Positions 50,459 through 63,158 of a stretch of DNA of 64,000 bases are shown piece by piece. The first letter of the stretch is position 1. The number at the start of each line of letters is the position of its first letter. The position numbers were made by a program, and so were the translations under genes. Under the pieces are notes generated by a model that was not told the origin of the DNA, ran no database searches, and saw nothing but the letters and a program-made list of their open reading frames with translations. The DNA is from Lepidurus packardi (taxonomy: Eukaryota; Arthropoda; Branchiopoda; Notostraca; Triopsidae): contig JAKZAN010000005.1 of the NCBI GenBank assembly GCA_023053545.1, positions 1,674,001 to 1,738,000 of the forward strand, in the 5' to 3' direction.

Positions 50459-50879
50459 TTTAAAACAGACTTTTGCCTCCCGTTAACTCTGGTTTTACTT
50501 CCTAAGAACACGAGATGTGTAACCTTTTCCCCCCGTTTTCGCCTTGCTTGGCCTTAGACGAAAAGCCTTGTCAACGAATCTCAATTCCCCCGAACTCAAA
50601 AGTTCGGCAGCGAAGCTTTGCGGAGCACGTACCACACCATGTCCTCCCTTTTACAGGCCCTGTCGCACGGCCAAATTATACGAAGCTTTTCCCAGTAGCT
50701 GCTGCTCCTGCTGCAACAATGTTGTGAACTCATTGAGCTGAATAAAAATGCAGCACCTATTTAGACAAAGTTTCTACGCCAACTTTTGAAACCTCTGCCG
50801 ACGTACGGAATACAAAACTCGGACCTCTGGATCCCTGCTTTGCCCTAGTCCATTACATTACTGCAGTATCGGGTTAAAT
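45179..50879. other. Non-coding stretch, homopolymer-rich, no gene seen
   Basis: Contains C10/A14 at 45416-45439, (CTG)n-type triplets near 48030, and A31 at 50426-50456. The frame 48164-48514 has no ATG at its upstream end and no known motif. Nothing else is recognised. Confidence 0.45.
50426..50456 (+). repeat. Poly(A) tract, 31 bases
   Basis: An uninterrupted run of 31 A after AAGCTTTGC. No element body with a matching end is seen before it, so it is treated as a simple repeat and not a retroposon tail. Confidence 0.9.
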
Positions 50880-51140
50880 TCAGTACCGCCTAAGCGCCGA
50901 AAAGCCTCCCAAACTAGTAATGGACGTAAGACTTGTAAACGTCCATTACTACAAGAAATTACTGGCGTTTTTGGTTTAAAATCCAATACTGTATACTTGA
51001 CAAGTACTACAAAAGCTTCACAATCGTAGTAATGGACGTAAGGCTTGTAAACGACCATTACTACAAGAAACTGCTGCAGTTTTGGGTGAAACTCCAATAC
51101 TTAATACTTTACAAGTACTGCAAAAGCTTCTACGCGTTAG
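50880..51140 (+). repeat. Tandem repeat, 112-base unit with internal hairpin
   Basis: AGTAATGGACGTAAG, CTTGTAAACG, CCATTACTACAAGAAA and ACAAGTACT, then CAAAAGCTTC, occur at 50916 and again at 51028. A third decayed start lies near 51138. In the first unit AGTAATGGACGT and ACGTCCATTACT form a stem. Confidence 0.9.
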
Positions 51141-52458
51141 AAATGGACCTATGGCTTCGCAGTATAACATAACTCTTGCTAAGAGAACTGCAGGAATAAT
51201 AGAAATAATAACTGCAAGAAATCACTGCAGAAATACTTCAAAATTCGGTAGTTCTTAAGAACAGAAAAAAACCTAAAAAGCTTGCAACGTTTAACGGCCA
51301 GGATCTCCATTTCTGCCCAATTTCTTTCTAATGTTCTATTTAAACATTGCATTGCCATTTTAAATTTAGAAACCCATGAAAGCCTGGTCAAGTAGAAATG
51401 TCTGTCCGTTTTAGGAGTTACGGTCTATTGGAGACCTACAGTACAGTACAGCCTCTCTTTTCTCCCCCACCCCCTTCCCTAATAACTGCTCGCAGCAGCC
51501 GTCAAAAACGCCGTGGCTGCGGCTCGCTGCGGAGTTGACAGTCATAAAGTACATAAAAGCTAACGGAAGGGCGCGTCCATTGGAGTATTTGGGAACTCTC
51601 GGCGGAGTTTCCTTCCAAAGCCTCGTTCCCTGGACCCCAAAAGCAGGAGCTGATACTGTATGACCGGCCACTTTCCGTTCCCAATCACCCCCTAGACTCC
51701 CATAGAATCCATCCCTTTAAAGCTCAAATAAGCTCCGAGCCTTTCTTATATCTATGCAAAATTCTAAAAAAAAATCCCCCACACTGTGACATCGCGTACA
51801 GCAACTCTTGCTCTAGCTTTACTTTCCTTTTCCCGCTATACATATACATACACACACAAATCAATAAAAACTGGCCCTTTCATACCCATCACACATGCCA
51901 TACTTCTCTGGAAAGAAAGTTCCGACATAAATTTCTACTCCCGGGCCATAAAAATGAAAAAAAATTGGTCCGGCTAGCAATTTGCTGCCCCCTCATACAG
52001 ACCATAACCTTACAGCAATGTCAATAAGTTTCCCTTACACAAAGGGACATATTACAGGACACGGACTTTTGCAAGACCCCATCGGTTACATGTACACATA
52101 GTACACATGTCAAACTTCCGTCAGTCACGAAGTTATGCCCGTTTTGTACTGGGAATGCCAGAACGGAATTGTTAGGCACGCACTGAATGCAATGTAAAAC
52201 GGCCACGTAAAATGGGTATAGACTTCAGTAGAACAACTACTCTACCTTAATCTGGAATACACACACATTTCTTGCTAAACAAAAACCACCCACCTCCCTT
52301 CCCTCCCCCCGGGCAATACTTGTGGGCTGCATTGAAGTAAAAATAGTCTTCAGAAATGGTCTGTTTTTTTTAGAAAATTACCAGAAAATTAAGAAGGAGC
52401 CAGGAGGTTTGGTTCTATCCCGAGGGAAAATCAAGGAAGGACGGCCTATATAATAGTA
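51141..52458. other. Non-coding stretch with a GC-richer island
   Basis: 51480-51660 is GC-richer than its surroundings and includes TTGACAGTCATAAAG, which joins a TGACAG (Meis/Hth-type) core to a posterior-Hox-like TCATAAA. Two overlapping frames there have no recognisable product. Confidence 0.4.
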
Positions 52459-52776
52459 ATGGTAAAGTTAGTAGGCCCGACTGTCATCCGAAGCTGTGAC
52501 ACTTTTATCAGAGACCGCCAGCTAAAGGTTTCTCTCGAGTCGGGGAAAATCAAGGCAAACATATGTGTGAAAAGCCAGGAAACTACCACAGCTAAGGGCA
52601 ACAACATAAGCAACTTGGCATACATCGAGATCAACATTTCCGTCGTGGAGAAGCTGGGGTATTTGACAGGCGAACGTCAACCGCTGAGGCGGAATTTACA
52701 AACTTTATATCCTTTACTGCCAATCATAACTGCACACACCTATAGCGGAAATAACTTGGCGTTGATAAGACGATAA
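52459..52776 (+). CDS. Hypothetical 105-residue ORF with coding-like codon use
   Basis: The frame opens MVKLVGPTVIRSCDTFIRDR and ends HTYSGNNLALIRR. Many codons end in G or C (roughly half by eye), unlike the AT-rich DNA around it, and an AATAAA lies about 110 bases after the stop. Against a gene, a TATATAA motif lies only 10-15 bases before the ATG, and I recognise no domain, signal peptide or membrane helix. It could be a small single-exon gene, an isolated exon, a decayed element fragment, or chance. Confidence 0.25.
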   Translation: MVKLVGPTVIRSCDTFIRDRQLKVSLESGKIKANICVKSQETTTAKGNNISNLAYIEINISVVEKLGYLTGERQPLRRNLQTLYPLLPIITAHTYSGNNLALIRR

Positions 52777-52965
52777 TGCACTTTCTATATACATAGCCCT
52801 CACCCTAAAAAGGCATCGCTTGGAATTCTTTTCTTTCATCCGACAATCTTAAAAAAGTAGTGTATAAGATTGTAATGTATTAAGCCAAATAAACCTTAAA
52901 TCCTAACTCTTTCGGCTACTGCCATAGACTTAAATCAGGCAGTACATCCTACAAAGAATTTCTCC

Positions 52966-53240
52966 AAGTTTTGAGAGTAGAATTTTCATTCTGATGTTGT
53001 GATAACTTTTACGCTAACACCAAAAAAAGAAAACGCCCTAAAATAGCTCCAAATTGTAACCGAGTCAAATTTGGATGTTAAGAAGCACAATCCAATTATT
53101 GTTCAAATTTGAGATTAGAATTTTCATTCTAATATTGTGAAATACGGTACTTTTACGCCAACGCCACAAAAAAAAACGCTTCTAAAAATAGGTCCAAATC
53201 GTAATTATTGGTATCACATTTCGGATGTTAAAAAGCACAC
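52966..53240 (+). repeat. Tandem duplication, 138-base unit
   Basis: AGAATTTTCATTCT, then TTTTACGC, AACGCC/AACACC with an A run, TCCAAAT and GGATGTTAA...AAGCACA occurs at about 52971 and again at about 53109. Non-coding. Confidence 0.85.
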
Positions 53241-56200
53241 TTCGTTTCCTATTAAAAGGACAGTTTTATGTTTGTGTGTGTGAAATCTAATTGGACGGTG
53301 TGGTTTGCAACATAAAAGCCATTTCTGATAATACTGTAAACTTTATTGTAAGTAATTAATAGCTTCCAATGTTATCGAGTCGCACGATCAGTAATTCCAA
53401 ACAAAGTCTACGTTAAAAAACGAGTTTGAATAGGAAAATTGGACGTATGGTGCGAGATACAACGGGTTCAAAAGCCTTTTGGCGAATGAGGCCGCAATTC
53501 TGTAATTACCAATTCGCCATCAATGCTTACGCTTCAAATTATCCCGCTGTCATTACAAGGAAACCCAATTAACTCTATAGCTGCACGTACATTCCTCCAA
53601 CCCAACCCATCTTGTTAAAAAAGAAACTCTATAAATTGCGCACAATAAAAAACTCCATAACGTTTAAAGTAAATGTTGAGCTATCCGACTATCCACTGAC
53701 ATTTACCCCCAGCTCCAACTTCGGTCCATTACTAGCTAACTACAGTAATTACCCAACAATGGGCGTCAATCCAAAACGAAAAGGATGTACTTTCTTACAA
53801 ACCAAAAAAAAAACACATCGCCATTCTATATATGCTATGCATTCTATACTTCCTATGTATCCTATGCATCCTCTTTGGATCAGGATTTAACCCAAAAGCT
53901 TCTTATTTTGTATGCTAAATAGACGTAACTTCTATGGTACAGTGAAGATCATATTGCTACGGATTGCTGGGTGAAAAGTACACAAACTATTCTATAGATT
54001 TTATTGCAATAGCCACCCCATCCCATTCGAGGTGGCCCCACGAAGCAAACATACGCTGCCGAAAAGTGACCCGATCGACATGACTTGGCGACAGCGGCGG
54101 TTTGGGGTTGGGTATGTCCTTCTGCAGCACTAACATTGCTAGTTCACTCCCCAATATACGTTTGTTTTCGCTTTTGTCCAGTCCAGTCGTATGTCCATCC
54201 CGAGAGCCCAGCCTCCGCGGGCTGTAAAAGGTGACCATGGCAACGGGACAAAGATCGATATTGCCGCCCCAGCACAAAGTTTCGCGTGGGATAGGCCTGC
54301 GCTATGGCCTATCATTCCGTCCTTTGCCTCCTGATATTTCACATTCTCTTTCCCCTTGTGTTGTGTATGCAACCCACAGCAGCTATAGGACAATCAAATC
54401 ATAGGCTGGTGGGTGGGACAGGTTGCCCAGAAAACGTCGCACCGCACCAACATACAACACCTATCCGTCCTACACCCATATAATACCTAATAAATCTTCA
54501 CGGCCACGCGTTACAACTCACAGCTCTACTTTATCTCAACTACTCCAGCTACTAGGCTTTAAACTTACGCAAAATGCAACTGAGCAAAAGCAAAACGCAA
54601 CTGAGGAACATTGAGTTTGCAAGATCAACATCAACATTCAATAAAACGGAAAAAAACGACACGTGAATTCCGCAAATTCATTCCTTGAGTCATATTTAAT
54701 CTTTTTACCAAATCCAGGAACTAAAGAATCTCAGCGCCATTGCCTCTTAACCAGGAAACAAGACATAATTTTGCTCCAAATAATAGGAAAACGATGTTTT
54801 TTTACTTAAATAAGAGCTCAAGTAATGTAAGTAAATAAGTACTCAAGTAATAAGTATTTACGGTAAATAATATAAAAGGCAGAAAACTGACCAGCATCGT
54901 CGAAACAATTCGCCTTTTTAAAACTTCAATGCCAAGTAAACGAAACAATCCCAAAAAACTAACCAGCCGCGTCGGAAAATAAAAAAATCGGGTCAATTCA
55001 TAAACAGCTCCAAGTTCGGGGTCTTTATCCAAACTTGAAATTCCATCTCGACAAGCAAATAAAGTCACACACGTGCTGACAGTGACACCAACCACCAATC
55101 ACAATACCGTGGGGGCCACTGTATACTCCCACAAATTGATTGACACTTTAGCACGATTCAACCCTTTAATTGCACACAACGAATTAAAGGGGATTGCCAC
55201 AGAACGCAATACACGTTTAAACTTGCTCTCTACGTGTACATGTTGGTGAGTGACTCGGAAATCTTAAAAAGAACAGAAGCACCCGAGACTACCTCAACTA
55301 CTAACCATCTAACTGAAAAACCATAGGCCTTTTTTGAAGGTAAAGGACTCCCCCCCTTTTCCTCCATGGGAACTTTGGCTACCTGACGTGGTTGTAGTAT
55401 AATAACTAACCCTTTCATGATTTTTTTTTTTTTTTTTGCCTCGTCCCCAAGTATACCAACAATAGAAGTTTGGGCTGGGACCAGTGTACTCTACGGATGA
55501 AGCGAAGAGCGAGACAACAAGAGAGGAGGGCTCCAATTTTTTTTTTATTATTTATCGTACAGAAAGGAGAGCACCGAGTATAGAGGACTAGAGCAATGTA
55601 AGGCCATACATAATACCCCCGATTTTTGGGAATTGAATTAAAAAAAACCTTTTGCCCCCCCCATGTACCCTGGTACTAGCCATGATAAGGCAATGAAGCA
55701 GCGCGTTTTCTGCTCCAACCCAGCCGCTTTTCTTTAACGGCATAGAAAACGGACATCCTATAAAGTCCCTAACCCTTTAGAATTTTATATCAAAGGGAAA
55801 AAGAAAAGGGGACGGGATGATAAAACGAGAACTCTTTTTTTTTTTTTTTTTAATTTTTAAGTTCCCCAAAAAAATGAAAAATGCCTTGCACATATGTACG
55901 TATGGCGCGTCACACACCGGTTTTCCTCCTCTCCATTTTTCTTTTAATAAGGAGAGCACAAACGCTCCCTACAGTTCTTCTAATACGATAAAACGCGGGG
56001 ACGTGACCAACAGGGGCAGTGATAATGCGCCTTGGCGGCTCTTGGACTCGAAGTATGACTCGGGCTATACAATATAACCTCCCCCCCCCCCCCCCCCAAC
56101 ACAATGCCAAAGTTCTTCTTGCCGCCTTTCTGGAGCATGAGTTGGCAACATTATCTTGAATCGCGGTTAATTAAGAGCCCTTCTTTTTTCTTTTAAGCCA

Positions 56201-56544
56201 CAGCTACAAGAACGAGACTTCGAGAGCAACTTCGTCCGACAAGACCACAATGACGGGCTGGGTGACTGGCAATAGCCTTCGTCCTTCCGCTCGTTATGGA
56301 CTGCAAGGAGAGAAGCTTGAACTACTTGAAGGAAAAATGCTTGCAAAGTTTAGAAATGAACTACTCTGCTTGCACCAATACTTTCCGTACAATTAATTTA
56401 TAAGTCAGTAATTATTAAAATGATTTAAAACTGACAAACACGGTATGATTAAACGACAGTACAGAACCGGAAAATTATTCTATTATTATTTGTTTTTGAA
56501 AATCAAAGACACCCGTATACCTAAGCTTATTAATGGGAAAGAGT
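53241..56544. other. Non-coding stretch, no convincing gene
   Basis: Includes a GC-richer block at 54000-54300 with a perfect X-box motif (listed separately), T runs near 55420 and 55835, and C17 at 56081-56097. Frames on the minus strand at 53987-54393 overlap each other and carry no known motif. Confidence 0.45.
54231..54244. promoter_or_regulatory. RFX X-box motif
   Basis: GTGACCATGGCAAC fits the RFX consensus GTNRCC-(0-3)-RGYAAC on both half-sites. It is not inside a recognised repeat copy. No gene start is identified nearby, so its target is unknown. Confidence 0.4.
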
Positions 56545-56785
56545 CACAGATGGCGCTGATGTTTGTTATTGTTTTTGCGAAAACCTTGCGTAAGAAAGTA
56601 AGAAAAGAACGAGATAGCTAATTATCGGCTTGTCTTGCTTCTGGAGAGTACAACTTGTTACCACAGTTTGAATATGAAGGTAATTCACTGTTCAAGTTTG
56701 TAATATTCCAAATAGAATATGGTAGACGGTGTTGCATAGAAAAAGGTAACACATTATAGGTCTGTATGACATACATTTTCCTTAT
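56545..56785 (+). repeat. Dispersed repeat, copy 2 (partner at 2866)
   Basis: GTCACAGATGGCGCTGATGT, AAGAAAGTAAGAAA, GTACAACTTGTTACCACA and a later CATACATTTTCC follow the same order as at 2866-3075. A short insertion (CGAAAACCTTG type) is present in this copy. Confidence 0.7.
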
Positions 56786-58876
56786 AGTGAGCTTAGGGAA
56801 GCTTTTATGGATTTAAATTAGGATATTTTAAAATTACCTTTACAATTAGAAATCGTATTCATAATCGTGTTTGTAATTTTGTTTTAAATGTAAGGAAATT
56901 CTTTGTAGTACTAGAGGCATTAATAATGAGTAAATTTCCTAAGGATAAGAAACTAATTTTAGAATTTGCCATTTTTTTTTATATATTCTTCATTTTTTAT
57001 AGCGATGCCTCAGTGGAAATCTCTCGGACGGGGGAAACGGCCGGCATTGCTATTGCTCGCTTTACCTTCTCGAATTGGGAGCGGATCGGTGAAAGAACGC
57101 TGGGCGAGAAGAAAAAAATCCGTTGCGCGCGCGCCTATATGCAAATGCACCGAGGGAATAAGCAAACGGGTGACGGTCGAGTTCAGCGCTTTGCTGCTGT
57201 GCCTTTGGGGCGAGCTCAAATCTCGCTTGGGTTTCGGTTTTGATGGTCTATTAAGACCTCATTAAGTCTGCGTAATAGCTCCATCATCCAGCAAACTCTG
57301 TATAACATATAAGACAATAAGAACTCGGCTGGAATTTTCCTTACTTTCTTGTTCGGACGTTTGGTTGACGTCGCGCCATCTTCTGGTTCCCACAACAGGC
57401 TATATAACAACTCATACCACCGCGTCTCCATTTTGGACAGCCTAGCCTGTAACACGAACATGGACACGAGAATCATTAGTTTTTCTTTGAACATGTTCAG
57501 AAAAATAAATTAAAAGCGTCTCCCTCCCAGACTGACATTGTATATTAATGGCCTAGATGTAAAGTAACCCACTGAATTTTTAAAACAGATTTAGTAACTT
57601 TAGCCCGGATTAAAACTGATATTCTGTTCCGGTTCCCGGATCCATCCTTATCATGATTAGTCTCTTACTAATTTTGTTTTGACATGCCGCATGCTGGCTG
57701 TTGTGTTCCTTCTCTTCAAAATAAAAGCTGAAAAAAGGGAAATGAATACGAAAATAAAGAGCTTGGGGACAGTCCAAAATGTAAAAAAAAAATCTTGAAA
57801 AAAGGGAAAAAAACAAAGGCTTGTGTGTACGTTCTGAAAAGATAATACGATGGCAGCGAGGGATCCAAGCGAAGAGGGTGACAAAACTTGTGCTAAAGTG
57901 TGCTCCTACATGCCACATCATGACATATGTGCCATGCATCTGAACTGAGTAATTGGTGTAATTTCTGATTGTTCACGCAAGTTCTCCATTAGCGTAATGG
58001 CGTGCAAATCTGGCCCCGGATTACGGGCGAGAACAAGAAGAAATCCTCCTAGACTTGTTACATTGACGCCTCGGAAATTAGAAAACAAAACTTGTTCATT
58101 TCAAAGCTACTTATTCATTTTTTACACCTTTAGAAATACGGGCTAACGAAAACGAATCGGAATCCCTGGATCTCTCACACGGCTTTTTGCTACATACTGT
58201 GCATTCTATTTCTATGGAGTGCGCCCGAGTGCAAGCAAAAAAGGAGCTCATCTGCATAATGAAAACCACAAAAAACTTGGCCCGAGCTAGGGAAATGTAG
58301 ACCGCCAGTCCATGAAAACCTTTTCCTACGCTCAAAGTTCTATACTTGCTCACGCTACACATATACAAACACATACACACACCACATCTATGTGCACTTA
58401 TAAGATGCGACGGCGAAAAAGACTTTCCGCAAGGGGACGCATTGCACAAGATACTTACGACAACCACTCTACGACACAAACCAATTAATCGTCCCCATTA
58501 GAGGTTTTAACGAGAAACACACAAACCACTTTAAATTGCTTCGCATAGGGACACGGGATGATTCCACATGAGACTCCTAACTCATGGTCCGTGAAACCTC
58601 TGTCTAAAACGGTTTTTATTTCTTCTTTTCATTTCTGCCACTCGCTCAAGACAGAAATATGAGCTAAGCAGCTATACACACACAGAAATATATCTACTTT
58701 ATACTACTGTAGTATATACCTACTCCTGGCACTAACACTTTACTTTCTGGTACGTACACTGCAGAAATGGCTGACGTCGCCGTCTCCGGTACTTTTATGT
58801 CAATTCAAGGATGAAGCCCAATAAACTTACCACATATTACTACACTACAAACAAATAACTGGAAGACGCTTTTTAG
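56786..58876. other. Non-coding stretch, one weak ORF
   Basis: A 92-codon minus-strand frame (57216-57494) starts with ATG and has about half of its codons ending in G or C, but shows no known domain. CAGAAGATGGCGCGACGTC within it resembles a YY1-type promoter site, so the stretch could be regulatory. Nothing else is recognised. Confidence 0.4.
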
Positions 58877-58945
58877 AACTTGAGAATAAGCTTGAGACTA
58901 AATAAAACTTGAGAATAAACTTGAGACTAAATAAAACTTGAGAAT
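58877..58945 (+). repeat. Tandem repeat, 29-base unit
   Basis: AACTTGAGAATAAACTTGAG followed by ACTAAATAA starts at 58877, 58906 and 58935; the third copy is partial. Confidence 0.9.
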
Positions 58946-61945
58946 TGGCAGAAATGGACACCGGTAAAAGGCGTTAGAATTAAGTAGCTATAAAAATCAT
59001 CAATGGTTCATCAATAGACCATCAATGGTTCCTCCCCAAAGTGGTTTTTCTTGACAGGTGATCCTGGTATACAAGGTATTGAAACATTCCAAAAAGATCT
59101 TGCATTTAAAACATTAAAACAACTTTGAGTAATGGGCTACACCATATTATCAAGAACTATTTAAGCCACTGACTGACCTAACTTTCTATCTTTCGTTTCA
59201 CTTCACTACACAGTATACTGCACGATATTTTTGTAATTTTTCGAAGCTATCGAACGAACATTACAAGACACTCAAGCTTAAGATGCTTCATTTTCCTGCT
59301 TGCGTTATTACACGACAGAAGCTAAAGTAGAATCTGTTTGTCTAAAACTGGTGTTCATCATGTGATAGTAAAAGTTGTTCATCATGTGATAACCTCGTCC
59401 CGGTTGACCCATGCATTGCTAACTTGAACTATACTTTCGACGTTCGAAAGGTGTGCTGAAGTTCAGATTTGTGAAAAATGAAAAAACGTTCTTAATATCT
59501 GCTTTTCTATTGCTGCAACTTTTCAGAATTTGCCGGCAAGTTTCTTAGAAAAAAAGCTGGTCTCCTTAGGGAGGCAATTTCGCGCTTTGGCAAACCATAA
59601 TTAGGTGCTAGGCTTTCTTCTTATATGGGAAATCATTCCGTGCTTTGAGAAAAAGACACAAAATTTGCAGGCATTTCATTACTAATGCTTGAAAAATGAC
59701 AAAAATGTTGTGAAAGGCTTTCTAATTAAGTAAAAATTACACAAGATACTACCCATTATAGACATTTATTGCAAAATAATTACCGGCAGCTTTTAAATGT
59801 ACTGTACTGTACGTGCTCGCTCAAGACGTACGATCTAGGTTAAGCTCACAATAAAAAGTACTAGCCGAGTACCAGTAATAGCCTACAAGCTTGCACCGTA
59901 GTTCTTTGGTATAAAGAACGGGAATAACCCTCGCTAAAGTAATAACCTTCCCAATTGTTGTCAGTAATACGCAATTGTCGTTTGGCGTCTATTACCCAGT
60001 ACTGTATTGGGTACCCTGTTACGTACCAAAACTCTGGATCAGTTTTTTTGGGGCGTAAAATGCAGGGAGTATATCTTACGGCGAGTTTGTGTGCAGCCTC
60101 CCGGCTCTTTTAATTGGGCCTCGATGCCCGGGCTATTGATTTTCGGCCATCTCATCTGCATGTTGGGGAGCTTGAGTTTGCATAGAAGCCATAGAAGAAG
60201 AGAGGTGACGGTGACCAGAAAGGGCGGCTACTGTTGATTTTTTCCCTCCTTTCTCCTCCGTCTCTTTCCCTTCCTCCCATCGTTTCGTTAACTTTCTTCC
60301 TCTGAACGCTCTTAAATGCGAGTGCAAAGGGAAAACCCGGACGATCTACTCTTCGCAGTCTTAACTCTCAGCTCTGTCAACGGTCTCATCTCGCCATGCA
60401 GCAATAGCAATGTATGGTCCAGTACATAACTGAGGACTCTTTCTTTATAATAACAAATACCTTCTTTTAACTCTTTTTATGGAAAAAAGTTACCAATGAA
60501 TGAAGAAGTAATGTTAGAAAAAATAAAGTTAGAAAAAATTTGAAAAGAAATAAAGTGAAGTCGATCAAGATAGCTGAGCTTGAAACTGCCAGTACCTAAT
60601 CCCGAGAATGGATTTTAAATTTCGTTTTTTTGCTTTACCCCCAATAATAGGGAACAAAACTACACTGTCAATAATTCCAGGCGACACGTGGGTGTTCACT
60701 GTCGCTCCAATTGCATGAAAGCCTTGCAATTTAAAATTCCGGACTCGGGGGGTATCACACAACTAAAGGCCGGGCTGGAAACAAAAGGAAAAGGGAGGCT
60801 GAAACGTACACACAAACATCAGCTAATGTTTCCTGGGTTTTAAGCTTTGCCTGGGTAAAAGCTAAAATTCCTCAAAGTTGAAGAACTCGACTCTGGGAAT
60901 CATGAATTTTAGGCGCTGATGCATTGGCTCTGTGGGGAAGAAGACGTGGGAGAGAGAGAGATCAGGACGGGAAAACCAAAGAAGAGCACGAGAGCCTAAA
61001 TCAAAGTTTGATTTGGTTCCACAACGCGCGCCTTGCCGCTCGTACGTCCTTACTTTCTACTTTTCTCATCCCTTGGCGGCCCCGGAAAAGACAGCAAATG
61101 TTAGGCCTCTAATTTATGCAACAACCTCTCATTCATCCTATAATATCGTCGCATTACAGTTCTCCCCCAGTTTCCAAGTTTTTTCACACTCTACTTTGCA
61201 CTTCGGGCGTCGAGCTTTCCTTATTTAATTTCTCGAGAACAGCAAAAAAAGGTCTCAAATAAAAAAAAGCTCGGAAATATCCTAAATCCCAGCAAAGAGC
61301 GAGTTGGGTTTGTACGAAGGAAAAAGACAAAAAAGAAAAATATAAAAAGCCTTTTCTCATATACATTTGGAAAAAATGGAAAGCTCCGAAGCTTGGGTCT
61401 ACGTTCTCGTTGTGGGAGTTGCAACACAAAGTAAAAGAATCATAACTTCCCCATTTGCTTAGCACTTTCAATCCCTTAGACGACATTTTCGCATTGACGT
61501 GCTCATGTTCTCGCTGTGTTCGCAGCACTATTGCTTCCCCAGCCCAGCTAACGAACTTGTATGCATGTTCCTGAAGGAAAGTTTGTGGAGATTATTGGCG
61601 TCAAGAAGGTGCGTTATGTAAAGTGCTAAACTGCATTACACACTTTGTAGTACGTACCGAGAATCCTTGCAAGAATACAATCTGTCAGCTTGTCATACCG
61701 CAAATTAGGTCGCTTATAGGCTAAGCGTCAATACTTCCATAAGGTACGGAATACGACTTGGGACAGCCCACAAAATTCGGGGCTGGCTGATGAAAACGGT
61801 AGCAAAGCACTTTTTTTTAAATGAAAAAAGACTATTTCTCGTTGTGCGTCTGTACTACAACAAAGAAATTTTGCGAACTTATGAAACACCGACTAGCAGT
61901 TATCAAGGACGGGGGCCGAACGTCGGTTAGCTTACCAGACGGGCA

Positions 61946-61979
61946 AATTTCACTGTTGCCCAATAATGAATGTTCCCGT
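61946..61979 (+). repeat. 34-base segment shared with the transposon remnant
   Basis: The segment starting TTTCACTGTTGCCCAATAAT and ending ATGTTCCCGT is essentially identical to 44158-44192 inside the pogo-like remnant. Similarity is not seen to extend outward, so this may be a fragment of another copy. Confidence 0.7.
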
Positions 61980-63158
61980 AAGACTTGAATTTCTTCGGAA
62001 AAAATATCCCTTTTCGTACCTAGTACAGAAAACGACTATTACCACGACGAGGCGAGTGACGAATAAGAATTGAAATTACACTTTAATACAAGAAGTCGGC
62101 CGTAAAAGCGGTAAAAGCTGCAGCAATTCATGGTAAGGCATCGAATGCAGGGTTTAACTCAATTAGCTCAGGGGTAAAAGAGTTAACTAAAGTCTTTTGA
62201 GTCTTTCGCAGAAAGGCGACGAGACCTAAGAGCAATACAGGCATAATTAAAAGCGAAAAGGAGGCGGTCGACGCACTCCATTTCTAAAGTCGTTGAAGCG
62301 AACCTAAAATAGTTCCGTATTTAAAGTCCTCTTCTATTATAAGAAAAAAAAGGAAGGCGTCAAGGGCGAAAATGTGATCAAGTCCGTCCCTTTCCTGTAA
62401 AGGTTCCCTCTTTATCTGTCTGTTAAAGAACGCTAAGGAGGGATGCCCAAGGAACTTGACTCATTCCTTAATTTGCCTAAAAACTTAATTTACCAAAGTG
62501 CGAGGATAAACGAAGTTGTCTCTTTCCCTCTTCACGGTTGGTACAACCAGCCAGCAACTTTCACTTAGCCACGACGCGTGTATGAGCCGAAAGCCCATCC
62601 CATCATCCGCCCTGAACTTTTTTCTTTCCACGGCCTCATAATTGGCATCGAGAGCAAGATACTGCAATTAGGGATCCATTCCCTGTATAGAAAGCTCTGG
62701 GTTTCTTGCAGGTAACCTAGCACGAACCAATCTTGGCACCCAATTAATGATGTCAATGCCTAGTGTACGACATTCCTGGTTAAGAAACTTATCGCTAAAG
62801 AACAAAGCTATATGATGACCCGTTTCTGGCATGGTATACAGCTATACACACATAACCCATCAAACCGGCTCCTGTCGTGTCAGAATTTAGGCAAACGAAA
62901 TAATAAAGGAAAGACGGGCAGCGTCTAAAGAGCTGCTTTCTTCTGCTACGCAACTAGCAGATTAGACGACAGGTTGCTCAGTTCACAGAGGCCAATAAGC
63001 TCATAGAATATTGAGAAATGTAACTAATTCGCCGTGAAAGCAGCCAAGAGGCACCGGGAACGAGTTTCCTTGTACCTTGTTAAAAAAAAGTAAAGAAATA
63101 CTACCATGCAGTTATGAAACTAGAGTATCGTGTTTAGAAAAAATGAAGAAATACAGTT

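Noticed and set aside
53987-54393. Overlapping minus-strand frames in a GC-richer block
   Set aside because: Two frames compete over the same bases with no motif; the block is better read as possible regulatory sequence.
62160-62200. tRNA-like stretch ATTAGCTCAGGGGTA
   Set aside because: It resembles an A box, but no B box or clover-leaf follows at the right distance.
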